Shown: piece by piece, positions 49,681 to 59,585 of the stretch
Numbering within the stretch: the first letter of the stretch is position 1
How the letters are laid out: each line of letters begins with the position of its first letter
Notes under the pieces: model-generated
What the model was told of the DNA's origin: nothing
The model's database searches: none
The model's input: the letters and a program-made list of their open reading frames with translations, nothing else
Assembly: GCA_963693315.1 (NCBI GenBank)
Contig: OY856187.1
Location: 386,301,263-386,365,262, forward strand
Source of the DNA: Diogma glabrata
Lineage: Eukaryota; Arthropoda; Insecta; Diptera; Cylindrotomidae
Direction: 5' to 3'
DNA length: 64,000 bases
Program-made: the position numbers and the translations under genes

Positions 49681-49904
49681 TCATATATTTTTGGGATTCC
49701 CTTATTTTATGTATCCAAAACAGGCAACATTCATTTATGCTATCGGACACCAGGTGTCACTTACATTATTAGTACTTATAAATTAATGATTACACTGATT
49801 CCTACATGAATAAATGATGCTAGCGTAAAAATATTTTTCATTGGGTATATAGAGTCTATCTTTAAGCAGCCAGCTCAAACAAAATTTCATACCACTACAT
49901 ATAC

Positions 49905-51400
49905 AAAATTTTTGTTTTTCATTTTTTCGAAAACGACGGGGCTAACTTCTAATCAAAAAATTGTTCTTGCGTACCAAATTTTTGCATTGGTAGTATGGAA
50001 TTTTTTTTGAGTAGCACAACTAGCACAACAATAGAACAATACACCACAGCCTTTGTTTTTGTTTTTTTGCCAAATGGCGGAGCTAACTTCTGCTAAGCCT
50101 TCTCCTCGAATAATCGTTTTAGCCTGTCACCATTTATTCATTGATGATATGGAATTTTTCTTGAGTAGCACATCCAGCACAATTATGGTACAATACAGCA
50201 CAACATCCTTTTTTTATGTTTTGTTAAATGGCGGGGCTAACTTCTACTCGAAAGATCGTTTTAGCGTGTTTAAATTTTTCCGTTGGTGGTTTAACACAAT
50301 ACAGCACTTAATTAAGTTTTTTTCCAAAATGACGGGGCTAACTTCTATTTCAAGAAATGATGTTAGCGTTATAAAATTTTTCTTTTAGGAATACGAAATT
50401 TTTGTCTGAGTAGCACAACCAGCACAACTCAGGCACAATACAGTACAACCTTTGTTTTTTATTTTTTTTATAAGTGGCGGGGCTAACTTCTGCTCTAAAA
50501 ATCGGTTTAGTCTGCTAACTTTTATTCATTTCTTATATGCAATTCTTTCTGAGTAGCACAACCGGCACAACTAGAGTACAATACATAACAACCTTTGTTT
50601 GTCATTTTTTTCAAAATGGCGGGGCTAACTTCTGCTTAATCTTCTGCTCAATCTTCTGCTCGAATGCTTTCTGCTCGAAAATATCCTTCTGCTCGAAAAA
50701 TCGTTTTAGCGTGCCAACTTTTATTCATTGTTGATATGGGATTCTTTTTGAGTGGCACATCCAGCACAACTGTAGCACAATACAGCACAACCTTTCTTCT
50801 TTGATTTTTACAAAATGGCGGTGCTAGATGTCATTCGAAAAATGGTTTTAGCTTGGTTTAAATTATTCTGTTGGTGATACGATATTTTTTCAGTAGCACA
50901 ACCAGTACAACTATAACACAATACAGCACTTCTTTTGTTTTTGATTTCTTCCCAAATGGCGGGGCTAACTTCTATTCGAAAAAAATGATGCTAGCTTTGT
51001 AAAAAAAATCTGTTAGGGTTACGAAATTTTTGTCTAAGTAGCACAACCAGCACAACCCGAGCACAGTACAGCACAACCATTGGTTTTCATTTTTACAAAA
51101 TGGTGGGGCTAGCTTCTGCTCGAAAAGTCATTTTAGCGTGCCAACTTTTTTTCATTGATAATATGGAACTATTTCTGAGTAGCACAACCAGCAAAACCCT
51201 AGCACAATACAGCACAACCTTTGCTTTAAATTTTTTGCAAAATGGCGGGGCTAACTTCTGCTCGAAAAATTATTTCAACGTGCCAACTTTTTTCCATTGG
51301 TGATATGGCATTCTTTCTGAGTAGCACATCCAGCACAACTGTAGCACAATACAGCACAATCTTTGTTTTTAATTTTCTTAAAAATGGCGGGGCGTGACAT
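49905..51400 (-). repeat. Right arm of the Foldback-like palindrome
   Basis: Reverse complement of the left arm, unit by unit, including the long unit six (mirrored near 50630-50700). It has extra units next to the core (about 49935, 50076, 50230). Arms differ by scattered substitutions. Confidence 0.85.
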
Positions 51401-51409
51401 CACTATTTG

Positions 51410-53208
51410 ACCACTGTTAAACTACTGCGTGAAACTATCAACATCCAGAAACTTTTTTCAAATTAGAATCAGTTCGACTGATTCTAATTTAAAATGCTTA
51501 TATTTGGGTTCATATTTTTCATTTTCCAATTTTCATTTCATTTGGGTTCATAGTTTTTTTAAATTTATTTTGAATTTTATTTTTGGACACTAACTCTGAA
51601 AAAGTTGTCTAATTTGTTTTAGAAATTTATTGAACATTTTTTTTAACTGTAAATATTTTGAAATTTTGTCTTCTTTTGGAATTTGTGAGATTTTGGAGAC
51701 TGTTAGTGTCCGTTTGGCCTTGGAACTAGCGATGTTTTATCGAGGAAAGGAAGGATTTCTAAATATTCTATACGCACAAACGTTTTTGTGAGTTTTTTTT
51801 ATAAGAGGTTTTGTGTGCGATAGGTATAAAATGCCTGTTGGTCCTCTACGCATAGACAATTTTTTGAGTTTTTGGTTGTTTTTAACGGGGCTTACGATCC
51901 CGCATACCTTAGTTGGTGCGGAAACTCTTAACATGAAGTGACATTAGACAGACTTTTTTGGACTTCCTGATGGTTTACCATTTTTGTTATCTCTCCTTGG
52001 TTATTTCACCAGGCTCACGAGTTCTGTATGAGATCAGGACAGCCACGTGTAACGCTCAAGTAAATCAATTGCGATGGTCTTCAAAAATTCTATTCGGTAG
52101 AACGGAAGCTCGTGGAGGATATGATATGTAGAGCATAATGAGTAAGTCACTGACGTACAGACATCTTTTGCGATTTAGGTAAATATATTTTACAATTTTA
52201 TGTTTTGTATTAATTTGTTTTATTTACTTGTTTGTTTTTATATTTTGATCTTAACGCTCTTTTGTTCTTAGTAGTTTTTATCGTTTATCCCGGCTATCTT
52301 AGTCAGTCACGAGGATCTTTATCTTTGGGTTTGGCTCGCTACTTATCAACATTCGTTCCTGCTATTCCTGTAATTTTCATGATGAATGTAATTCAAAGGC
52401 CTCAACTTTCGTCTTGTCCCGTAATGGTCATGCATTAACCTAGGAATGACCTCAATAAGTTTTTCGGATAATTGCCTGATAATGGTGTTTAAATAAAACC
52501 TACTTAGGAGAAAAAATCAAGATACATAACCTTGCATCCCAAGCCAGCATTGAATTCAACAGTAGCCTAAAAAAGAACGCCTAGTTGAGTAAAGCTAAAT
52601 GAGTCATTGCAATGTTTTGCAAGGAGTTCATTGCCAAACTTTTCTGCAATGAATATTTTACACACTTCCATTACAGAAATATTGCAGAGTTCTGCAATAG
52701 TCTAATTGCGGCTTAAGTGGTTAAAATTGTTATAATTTTAGCTAGTTTTTGTTTGATATGAAGAGAACTTCTAAAACATAAGGAGAGCTCTGATAAGCAA
52801 CCACAGTAATCTCTGGTAAGTAACTAAAAGATGTTCTAGACAAGTTCTAGATTCAGTGTCAAAATTTTCTTGTGAGTGAGTTTGGTCACCAGAATTTCCG
52901 CCCGCTGGAGTTAGCTGGGTGAATTTATTGTTTCGGATGAATGAATAACTGTTGGACATTTATGATCCATCAAACCTTTTGTTTCAAATAAGTCGTCGTT
53001 TAGAATACAGCCTCAGTACTGAATAAAATATATTTTCATATATTTAATTTATATCAGTGTTCAAAAAATGATATAACCTCTGATTTTGTTGTCTAATTAA
53101 TATATTTTTACATTTTTCTATTTTTTAAATTAATATTTCATCCAACTCTAATGATAGTATATTTCAATCAATTTGTTTAATTAGAATTTTTATTTAGTAG
53201 AATATAAT
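51410..53208. other. Gene-free stretch
   Basis: No recognised gene. The more balanced-composition block 51690-52440 has short domain-free frames on both strands (51737-51934 minus, 52232-52438 plus). An old repeat or a degenerate gene is possible but cannot be supported. Confidence 0.4.
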
Positions 53209-53598
53209 ATGACATTCAAAATTGTCCAAACCGTAAAAGGTGGCAAACTCAATTTATGTGTGATGCCTTGTGGATGGGAATGGGATGGAGTACTACGATG
53301 GTCTTCCATAACTTCTAAATACGGCAGAGCTGCTCTTCAAAAGCTTTTATCCGATGGCACTAGCATGCCAAAAGCCGACTGGATTCAAATGAAGTGTGTT
53401 GTAAAAAGAAAAAATTTATTATGTTTTAATAATGCAACCCAGGAATGCCGATTGATGAGTCATAGAAGTGATACAAGCGGTGATGAATTTCATAAATATG
53501 ATATGCCTTCACAAGAACCGCATACAAAAAAACGGAGAAGTGCTGAACGAAAAACGATAGGGCGTACAGCCGTTGCAGATTTCAATTCTCTGGTATAA
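53209..53598 (+). CDS. Possible host gene exon, N-terminal segment seen in DUF4806-type insect proteins
   Basis: ATG at 53209 starts FKIVQTVKGGKLNLCVMPCG, followed by GWEWDGVLRW and KADWIQMKCVVKRKNLLCFN, then a polar tail with SGDE and a basic KKRRSAERK segment. I recall this N-terminal pattern (KIVQT..GGK.L.VVP..WE...L.WP, later KR......A) from insect proteins that continue into a DUF4806 domain, often in multicopy families. Only this first part is present. The frame stops at 53598, and CTGGTATAA near 53590 could be a splice donor. No DUF4806 exon was found downstream, so this is a first exon, a fragment, or a retroposed piece. A weak nuclear-localisation-like KKRR is the only localisation hint. 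Confidence 0.5.
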   Translation: MTFKIVQTVKGGKLNLCVMPCGWEWDGVLRWSSITSKYGRAALQKLLSDGTSMPKADWIQMKCVVKRKNLLCFNNATQECRLMSHRSDTSGDEFHKYDMPSQEPHTKKRRSAERKTIGRTAVADFNSLV

Positions 53599-54042
53599 TT
53601 AGTAGTCATGGTAGTCTGATACTGAAGAAAATGTTGGATTTTTTGTAGAGATAGAAGGGTTTGGTTTGGGAATATTGGATGTAGCCTGAACATCAGGAAA
53701 CGATGGAAAAGATGATATATCAGATGATGGATGCAGTAGAGTAATTAGATCTACATTTTGGTTGTGTGGTTTTATGTTGTTATTCAGTAATGTCGGTTGA
53801 GAGGGTTTATCAGTGTTTGTTATACTTTGTGAAGTAATGCATATTGTGGGGGGAAAATGTGTAATTAAACTGAGAAGATCTTAGCTGAATAGAATCAATA
53901 TTTGAATTATCGTTTGCAAAAGGTGTTGAACTGGGTTTACTTCGTTTGAGTCGTTCAGAATTTTAACTTTTTCGTCATTATTTACTGTTTCGTGTTTTAG
54001 TTTTAGATTTAAATTTTGTAGCGCTAAACTTTCTATTTTATC
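53599..54042 (-). other. Degraded continuation of the coiled-coil remnant (probable)
   Basis: Minus-strand sequence after the stop at 54043 has short open pieces with polar, repeat-like composition but several stops. Nothing on the plus strand. Possibly the rest of the Gag-like protein described at 54043-54816. Confidence 0.3.
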
Positions 54043-54816
54043 TCAATTTTCGTTTAGTTTGGAATTTGAGCTAATACAGACTTTGTTTAATTTGTTAATT
54101 TCGTTGGGTAAATTCTGGATTTGGGTTTCTGATTGTAATAGTTTGGTATTTAACTGGCTAGTAGCATAGGAGTAATCTTTGAGTTTCGTTTCATATTCGT
54201 TCGTAAGGTTTTGCTGAAGAGAGTATAAATTTGCTTGTATTTGTAATAACTGACCGATTTCAGATTTATGTGACTGATTTTCTTGTAGTAGATTGTTTGT
54301 AATTATTTTATGGGATGATTCTTGTTCTTTTATTTGCGTTTCTAAAAGGTCAATTTTGTGATTGAGGTTTATATTTGCCATTGTCAAACCTTTGTTTCTG
54401 TTATTTTCTGTTTGTAAGAGATGTTCGTGCACTGTAATTCGCTCTTTTAAATGCGCATTCTCATACGTAAATTGGTTCTTCACTCTCTGTTCATCAAGTT
54501 GATGTGATATTAGGCACTCGCAAGCAATTTTATATTGCTCAATTGTTTTCTCTTTTTCCAGTACTCGGTTCGAAAGAAGTTAATTGGTCTTTATGCTTTT
54601 TTCTAATATCTCAGCTAGTCTAAGAATTTTTAAACGAAGTGTAGGAGCTACCTTTCCATTATCTATTGCTGAGTGGTGATCTCTATGGGTATTAGATTTA
54701 ACAGTATGTGAGAATTTTCTACGACTATTTTGGGAATGGGATAAATTTTTATTTCTTCCAGAGAAACACTCAGTACTGTACCGACTGTCGTACTTTTGTT
54801 GGTAATGACCTGCCAT
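54043..54816 (-). pseudogene. Coiled-coil protein, probable gag-like ORF of an LTR element (one stop)
   Basis: ATG at 54816 (MAGHYQQKYD). A TAA at 54580-54582 interrupts an otherwise continuous frame that runs to 54043. The first part is basic and His/Ser-rich. The second is a long predicted coiled coil with heptad leucines and isoleucines (IDLLETQIKEQESSHKIITN, LLQIQANLYSLQQNL). The minus-strand region upstream, after removing the LOA insertion, leads to a primer-binding-site copy at 59569-59585. That makes it the first ORF of an LTR retroelement by position, which is an inference. It is not an obvious match to any Gag and could instead be an unrelated structural protein. Confidence 0.4.
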
Positions 54817-54976
54817 ATTTGATTATTTTTTGATAGGATTGTAGGATAGAATACAGGGAAGACAGAAAAAAATGCTTAACAAATTACGAGTTCTGATCAA
54901 AATTAATTTTTCGAAATTAAGTGAGATTTAGATAAGAAAAATTACTGATTTCAATGCGATCCTATTGCACTGCTTC

Positions 54977-57900
54977 CCCATCTAATGGACTTGGCACTTT
55001 GACGCAGTGATGGGGCTCAGTAGACTCAGTGATCTTAGGAGCTACAACGGTAGGGTCACCCATGCCGGGTCCTCGGTGAGAATCGAAGCCAAGATCAAGT
55101 CCAAAACCCAAAGCTAGGGTGAGACACGTACGCCGAAAGCTTAGCATGGTCAAGGGGGTGCTTGATTATTACTACGGAACTCTGGATACCGGGCGCCCTC
55201 CAGTTTCAATAGCCTTACCACAGCACACGGCTCTGTTGTGGCTGACCAATGTACCTCCCTACTTTCTCCATAAATATTGTATGGAAAACTATAAAGTTTT
55301 AGATGAGAGCGATGCTTCTCCAAACGCATCACATAAACCAACAACAAAACTGTGCACCATGTCCTACTCTAGGATCATGCCTGATTTATCAGCTTATTCT
55401 AAACCAGACAGCACACATGCCATGTCTGACTCTAGGATCATGCCTGATTTATCAGCTTATCCTAATTCGGATAGTACACACACCATGTCTGACTCTATGG
55501 TAATGTCTGATTCACCAGCTTACTCTAACTCAGACAGAAGACCTGTACGATATAGACAAAAATCTCTAGTACCTAAATTAAGTTGCGTTCAGATTAATCT
55601 GCACAGATCAGAAATGGCCTCAGTTAATTTGAACCGGTTAATTGAACAGGATGCTCACGATCTTGCATTTATACAGGAGCCGTGGGCAGACAGCAAAAGA
55701 ATAAAAGGTCTATCGTCAAACAAAAATACAAAACTGATCTATTTCTCAGATGTGGAAAGACCGCGAACCGCGATTCTCTTCAACAAACATCTGAAAATAT
55801 TTCCGTTGAATGAATTTATCTGTAGAGATCTTACAACGGTCCAGATAGAAATTCATCTTCCTCAAGGTGGATTTCGTAAATTCATTTTAGCTTCTGCATA
55901 CTTCCCGGGGGATGAGGACGAGACACCACCAGAAGTGGTAGAGAAACTCATCAAGTATTGCAACAATAACCACTATAACCTCATAATAGCGTGTGATGCT
56001 AACGCTCATCACACCGTGTGGGGAAGTAGCAACATTAACACAAAAGGCGAGCGTCTGCTTCAATTTTTGTATACAAACAATATGTTCATTGCAAACAAAG
56101 GTAGTGAGCCTACCTTTAGAAACGCAATCAGAGGCGAGGTCCTTGACCTTACTTTAACTAACATAAACGCTACTAACCATATTAAGAACTGGCATGTTTC
56201 GAAGGAAGCTTCTATGTCTGATCATGCTTATATATGTTTCAACATAGAACACTACCCGAAGAGCATCCAGTACTTTAGAAACCCAAGAAAAACCAACTGG
56301 GAACTTTACACAACATATCTTTATGATAATATAAATAGTTGCAGCAGTATCAACTCTACATTTGAGCTTGACTCTGCAGCAAATAATTTACAAGAAATTA
56401 TCACTGAAGCATACAACCTTAATACTCCAATAACTCAATCCAAAAGATGCAGAGATGTACCTTGGTGGAATAGTAACTTGGAGAGGAAAAGGAATAAAGT
56501 TCGCAAGCTCTTTAACAGAGCAAAAACAACAAATAATTGGACAGAGTACCGAGTAGCTCTAACCAATTATAATAAAGAACTCAGACAATCAAAAAGAAAT
56601 AGCTGGAAAGAGCTCTGCAATACGATAGATAATCTGCCTGCTGCAGCTCGACTCCAAAAATTGATGTCGTCTGATCACACAAACCCTCTAGGCTCAATCT
56701 GCAAACCAAGTGGTACGTATACCACCAGCTGTACTGAGACACTAGATACTTTACTTCAAACCCACTTTCCGGGCTCAATAAAATGGAGCACGGAAGATAA
56801 TGCCAACGAAGACGTACGTCTTCTAGATCCTGCAACTAAAAGTAATGCAGATCATTTAACCAACACAATTTTCACCCCCAACAAAGCGAGATGGGCTATA
56901 GAATCCTTCGGTCCGTATAAATCTCCAGGAGGTGATGGAATTTTTCCGGTATTTCTGCAAAAGGGTCTAACAATCATTCTTCCATACCTCATGCGTTTGT
57001 TTAAAGCAAGCTTTCGCCTTGCTTACATTCCTCAGATATGGCGAGAAACCAGAGTTGTTTTTATACCTAAGCCAGGAAAAAAACCAAATGAAGCCAAATC
57101 ATACAGACCCATAAGTCTTACATCTTTTCTATTAAAAACAATGGAAAAGATGTTGGATTATCACATCCGTCATGTATGTCTGAAACAAAACCCTCTCAAC
57201 TCTAGCCAGCACGCCTATCAGACTGGGAAATCTACTGAAACGGCGTTGCACAAAATGGTGAAAGAAATTGAGAGCACCCTAAACTATAAGGAGGCACTTG
57301 TTTGTACATTTATGGACATACAAGGAGCCTTTGACAATGTCCACTTCAATGCTATCATTGAAATGGCCACAAAGAAAAATATAAACCCGCTTATCATTGC
57401 GTGGATTATCAAGATGCTACAGAGTCGGAAGATAACGGCTACACTAGGTGATTATTCAGTGACTGTTACTGCATCTAGAGGCTGCCCGCAAGGGGGCGTG
57501 CTCTCTCCGCTGCTTTGGCTAATGGTGGCTGATGATCTCCTCACAAAGCTAAATGATTCCGGCTTCAACACTGTAGGCTATGCCGACGACTTGGCAGTCA
57601 TGGTTAGAGGAAAACATGACTCCATTGTCGCTGGTCGAACCCAGACAGCTCTTAATATTGTATCAAAGTGGTGCAACAGATTAGGACTGTCGATCAACCC
57701 ACAAAAAACAAGCATTGTCGTTTTCACAAACAGGAGAAACTTCAATTTCGTTTCTCCTGTTCTAAACGGCGATCCAATACAAACATCAAAAGAGGTTAGA
57801 TATTTAGGTGTGATCCTGGATAGCAAACTAACTTGGAACCCACACCTGAAATATATCTCTGATAAGGCAAACAAAGTTTTCTTCACATGCAGAAACCTGT

Positions 57901-59325
57901 TTGGGAAAACATGGGGTCTTAGCCCAAAAATGATACTTTGGTTGCACCAAAGTATTATAAAACCAATTCTAACATATGCAGCTTTAGTTTGGTGGCCTAA
58001 AACGCGCCAAATAACTGCTCAAAATATGTTTACAAAAATACAAAGGCTTGTGTGTCTTAGTGCCACAGGTGCTTTCAAAACCACGCCAACGTCAGCAATG
58101 GAGATTCTTATAAAGCTTTCTCCATTGCACCTACATGTTAAATCTGTAGCGGTGTTGAGCGTTCATAGACTGCAGCTCACAGAAGGGTTTAAGCCGGGTA
58201 ATCTAACTGGACACCTTAAAATCCTTTCTGAATTACAAGCTGAACTGCATACATACCATATTTCGGATTGTATGCCAAAAACAATAGATTTAGATAGGCA
58301 CTTTGATGTCAAGATATTGGCCAGAGATCTTATCAAAAACTACATACGGTCACTGCCACATAACGCCAGCATCTGGTACACAGATGGTTCTCGAACCAAC
58401 ATGGGCACGGGAGCAGGAGTGTTTGGTCCTAGAACAAAACAAACGGTTGCTTTAGGCACCACAACAACCATATTTCAAGCCGAAATTTTTGCCATTAGCA
58501 GTTGCGCTTTGCTATGCGCTGAAAGAAAATACCAAAATATTGAAATATATATAATCTCTGACACCCAAGCAGCACTCTTGGCACTAAAATCTACGCGTTT
58601 TGATTCAAAACTGGTATGGGAATGCTACCAAAATCTATTAAAAATCTCATGCAATAACACAGTAACACTTGTGTGGGCACCTAGCCACACAGGAATACAA
58701 GGAAATGCTATCGCAGACGCTTTAGCAAAGCAAGGTGCCAATAAAAAATTTGTTGGACCGGAACCTTGCTTTGGAATGGCCAAGAGTTCGCTCAAAAGCA
58801 CAATCCAAACAATGGAACAAGAACAAAATGCTAAATTATGGAAAAGCAGAGAGGGACTAGTACACTCCAAGAAGTTTCTAGGTAACCTCCCTGTTTCACC
58901 CTTAAAAACAATCGACTTAAACAGAGAGTCTCTAAGAATTTTAACGTGGTGCGTTACTGGACATGGTCCTTTAAACCACCATCTTAACAAAATAGGCCTT
59001 GTTGTTTCCGACAGGTGCAGATTCTGCTACTCGGATGCGGAAACGATGGAACACGTCATCTGCAGCTGTCCTGAACTCTCTGGGCACAGATACAACCAAC
59101 TTGGTCATAGAAGACTAACACTTCCATTACCACAAAACGTCACTCCAATTGAGCTAATTAATTTTATCAAAAGTCTCAACTTGGATGACAGAATACAACC
59201 AGTAACGGCACAGACGACGACTGACTAATAACAAAATCAGGGTAAGCACAATAGACCTTCAGGTCGCAGTGCTACTTGAACTGTAAGTCTCAAGGCCCTC
59301 CAATAAAAAAAAAAAAAAAAAAAAA
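54977..59325 (+). mobile_element. LOA-type LINE, nearly intact, with 12-bp target duplication
   Basis: attgcactgctt occurs at 54965-54976 and at 59326-59337, directly outside the element; the 3' end is a run of A (59305-59326). These are the marks of target-primed reverse transcription. It contains one long ORF2 and a ~170-base 5' region. LOA-type LINEs usually also have an upstream ORF1, absent here, so the copy may be 5'-truncated at or near the ORF1/ORF2 junction. It is inserted in the leader of a degraded LTR element. Confidence 0.9.
55146..59228 (+). CDS. LOA-type LINE ORF2: endonuclease, RT, RNase H, zinc finger; intact
   Basis: The frame is open from a GTG at 55119; the first ATG is at 55146, giving 1360 aa. 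Residues ~71-135 are three 21-residue tandem repeats (MSDSRIMPDLSAYPNSDSTH type). The APE endonuclease follows (LSCVQINLHRSEMA, FIQEPWAD, IIACDANAHHTVWG, MSDHAYI). The RT has SPGGDGIFPVFL, YRPISLTSFLLKTMEK, FMDIQGAFDNV, RGCPQGGVLSPLLW and YADD near residue 812. A C-terminal RNase H has YTDGSR with Asp near 1080, FQAEIFAI, ISDTQAALLAL and WAPSHTGIQGN. The end carries CRFCYSDAETMEHVICSC. RNase H plus the CPQGGVLSPLLW phrase points to the LOA/I group. The protein nicks DNA and copies its RNA. No frameshift or lost catalytic residue was found, so it is potentially active, limited by the missing ORF1. Confidence 0.93.
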   Translation: MVKGVLDYYYGTLDTGRPPVSIALPQHTALLWLTNVPPYFLHKYCMENYKVLDESDASPNASHKPTTKLCTMSYSRIMPDLSAYSKPDSTHAMSDSRIMPDLSAYPNSDSTHTMSDSMVMSDSPAYSNSDRRPVRYRQKSLVPKLSCVQINLHRSEMASVNLNRLIEQDAHDLAFIQEPWADSKRIKGLSSNKNTKLIYFSDVERPRTAILFNKHLKIFPLNEFICRDLTTVQIEIHLPQGGFRKFILASAYFPGDEDETPPEVVEKLIKYCNNNHYNLIIACDANAHHTVWGSSNINTKGERLLQFLYTNNMFIANKGSEPTFRNAIRGEVLDLTLTNINATNHIKNWHVSKEASMSDHAYICFNIEHYPKSIQYFRNPRKTNWELYTTYLYDNINSCSSINSTFELDSAANNLQEIITEAYNLNTPITQSKRCRDVPWWNSNLERKRNKVRKLFNRAKTTNNWTEYRVALTNYNKELRQSKRNSWKELCNTIDNLPAAARLQKLMSSDHTNPLGSICKPSGTYTTSCTETLDTLLQTHFPGSIKWSTEDNANEDVRLLDPATKSNADHLTNTIFTPNKARWAIESFGPYKSPGGDGIFPVFLQKGLTIILPYLMRLFKASFRLAYIPQIWRETRVVFIPKPGKKPNEAKSYRPISLTSFLLKTMEKMLDYHIRHVCLKQNPLNSSQHAYQTGKSTETALHKMVKEIESTLNYKEALVCTFMDIQGAFDNVHFNAIIEMATKKNINPLIIAWIIKMLQSRKITATLGDYSVTVTASRGCPQGGVLSPLLWLMVADDLLTKLNDSGFNTVGYADDLAVMVRGKHDSIVAGRTQTALNIVSKWCNRLGLSINPQKTSIVVFTNRRNFNFVSPVLNGDPIQTSKEVRYLGVILDSKLTWNPHLKYISDKANKVFFTCRNLFGKTWGLSPKMILWLHQSIIKPILTYAALVWWPKTRQITAQNMFTKIQRLVCLSATGAFKTTPTSAMEILIKLSPLHLHVKSVAVLSVHRLQLTEGFKPGNLTGHLKILSELQAELHTYHISDCMPKTIDLDRHFDVKILARDLIKNYIRSLPHNASIWYTDGSRTNMGTGAGVFGPRTKQTVALGTTTTIFQAEIFAISSCALLCAERKYQNIEIYIISDTQAALLALKSTRFDSKLVWECYQNLLKISCNNTVTLVWAPSHTGIQGNAIADALAKQGANKKFVGPEPCFGMAKSSLKSTIQTMEQEQNAKLWKSREGLVHSKKFLGNLPVSPLKTIDLNRESLRILTWCVTGHGPLNHHLNKIGLVVSDRCRFCYSDAETMEHVICSCPELSGHRYNQLGHRRLTLPLPQNVTPIELINFIKSLNLDDRIQPVTAQTTTD

Positions 59326-59326
59326 A
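59305..59326 (+). other. Poly-A tail of the LOA LINE
   Basis: About 22 A residues after caat, immediately before the right target duplication. Confidence 0.9.
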
Positions 59327-59337
59327 TTGCACTGCTT

Positions 59338-59568
59338 GAACTAACTAATAACTAAGGTTTTGTTTTAATCTAAATCTATTGTAAAAACTTAAGCTTACTC
59401 TTATTTAGTGTGGTGAACGTTGATCCAGATTATCTGGTAATTGGTGTTGTGGATGTTGATGTTGGTGTCCAAATGATTATTCTTGATCCTTTATACCTTT
59501 CGGTTGCAGGGGGCTGGCTCATTTATTCTTCACTCCTTTAAATTCCTTACTTCTTTTTGTCGGTAAAG
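59338..59568 (-). other. Leader region of a degraded LTR retroelement (minus strand)
   Basis: Lies between a primer-binding site (59569-59585) and the LOA insertion point. On minus it shows no long ORF. After removal of LOA it continues at 54964 toward the coiled-coil ORF. Inference from order only. Confidence 0.4.
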
Positions 59569-59585
59569 ATAACCGGCTGCGCCAA
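59569..59585 (-). promoter_or_regulatory. Primer-binding-site copy of a gypsy C-like element
   Basis: The minus strand reads TGGCGCAGCCGGTTATC, preceded by aacatt, almost the same as the gypsy C site (aacatt then TGGCGCAGCCGGTAATC). It implies a 5' LTR to its right (59586 onward), of which no second copy is visible. Confidence 0.6.

Larger units (their letters stand above)
48342..51400. mobile_element. Foldback-like element: 3.06-kb palindrome of tandem repeats
   Basis: Left end ATGTCAC, right end GTGACAT. cactatttg lies directly outside both ends (48333-48341 and 51401-51409), a 9-bp target duplication. The arms are inverted copies made of ~143-bp tandem units, each starting gttagccccgccatttt and containing gtgctgtattgtgct and ttgtgctggttgtgctact. 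The left arm has nine unit starts (about 48354, 48496, 48641, 48782, 48930, 49071, 49270, 49412, 49556). The right arm has the mirrored units plus two or three more. A ~220-base non-repeat core lies at about 49681-49904. No transposase. Long inverted arms of short direct repeats with a 9-bp duplication define Drosophila Foldback elements; a MULE relative with 9-bp duplications is the alternative. Confidence 0.85.

Noticed and set aside
48318..51303. Ser/Cys-rich ORFs in the Foldback arms
   Set aside because: Recurrent frames of the 143-bp tandem unit, broken by stops in each unit; not coding.
54962..55347. Minus-strand ORFs at the LOA 5' end
   Set aside because: Antisense of the LOA element with no recognised domain; the element boundary and ORF2 explain the region.
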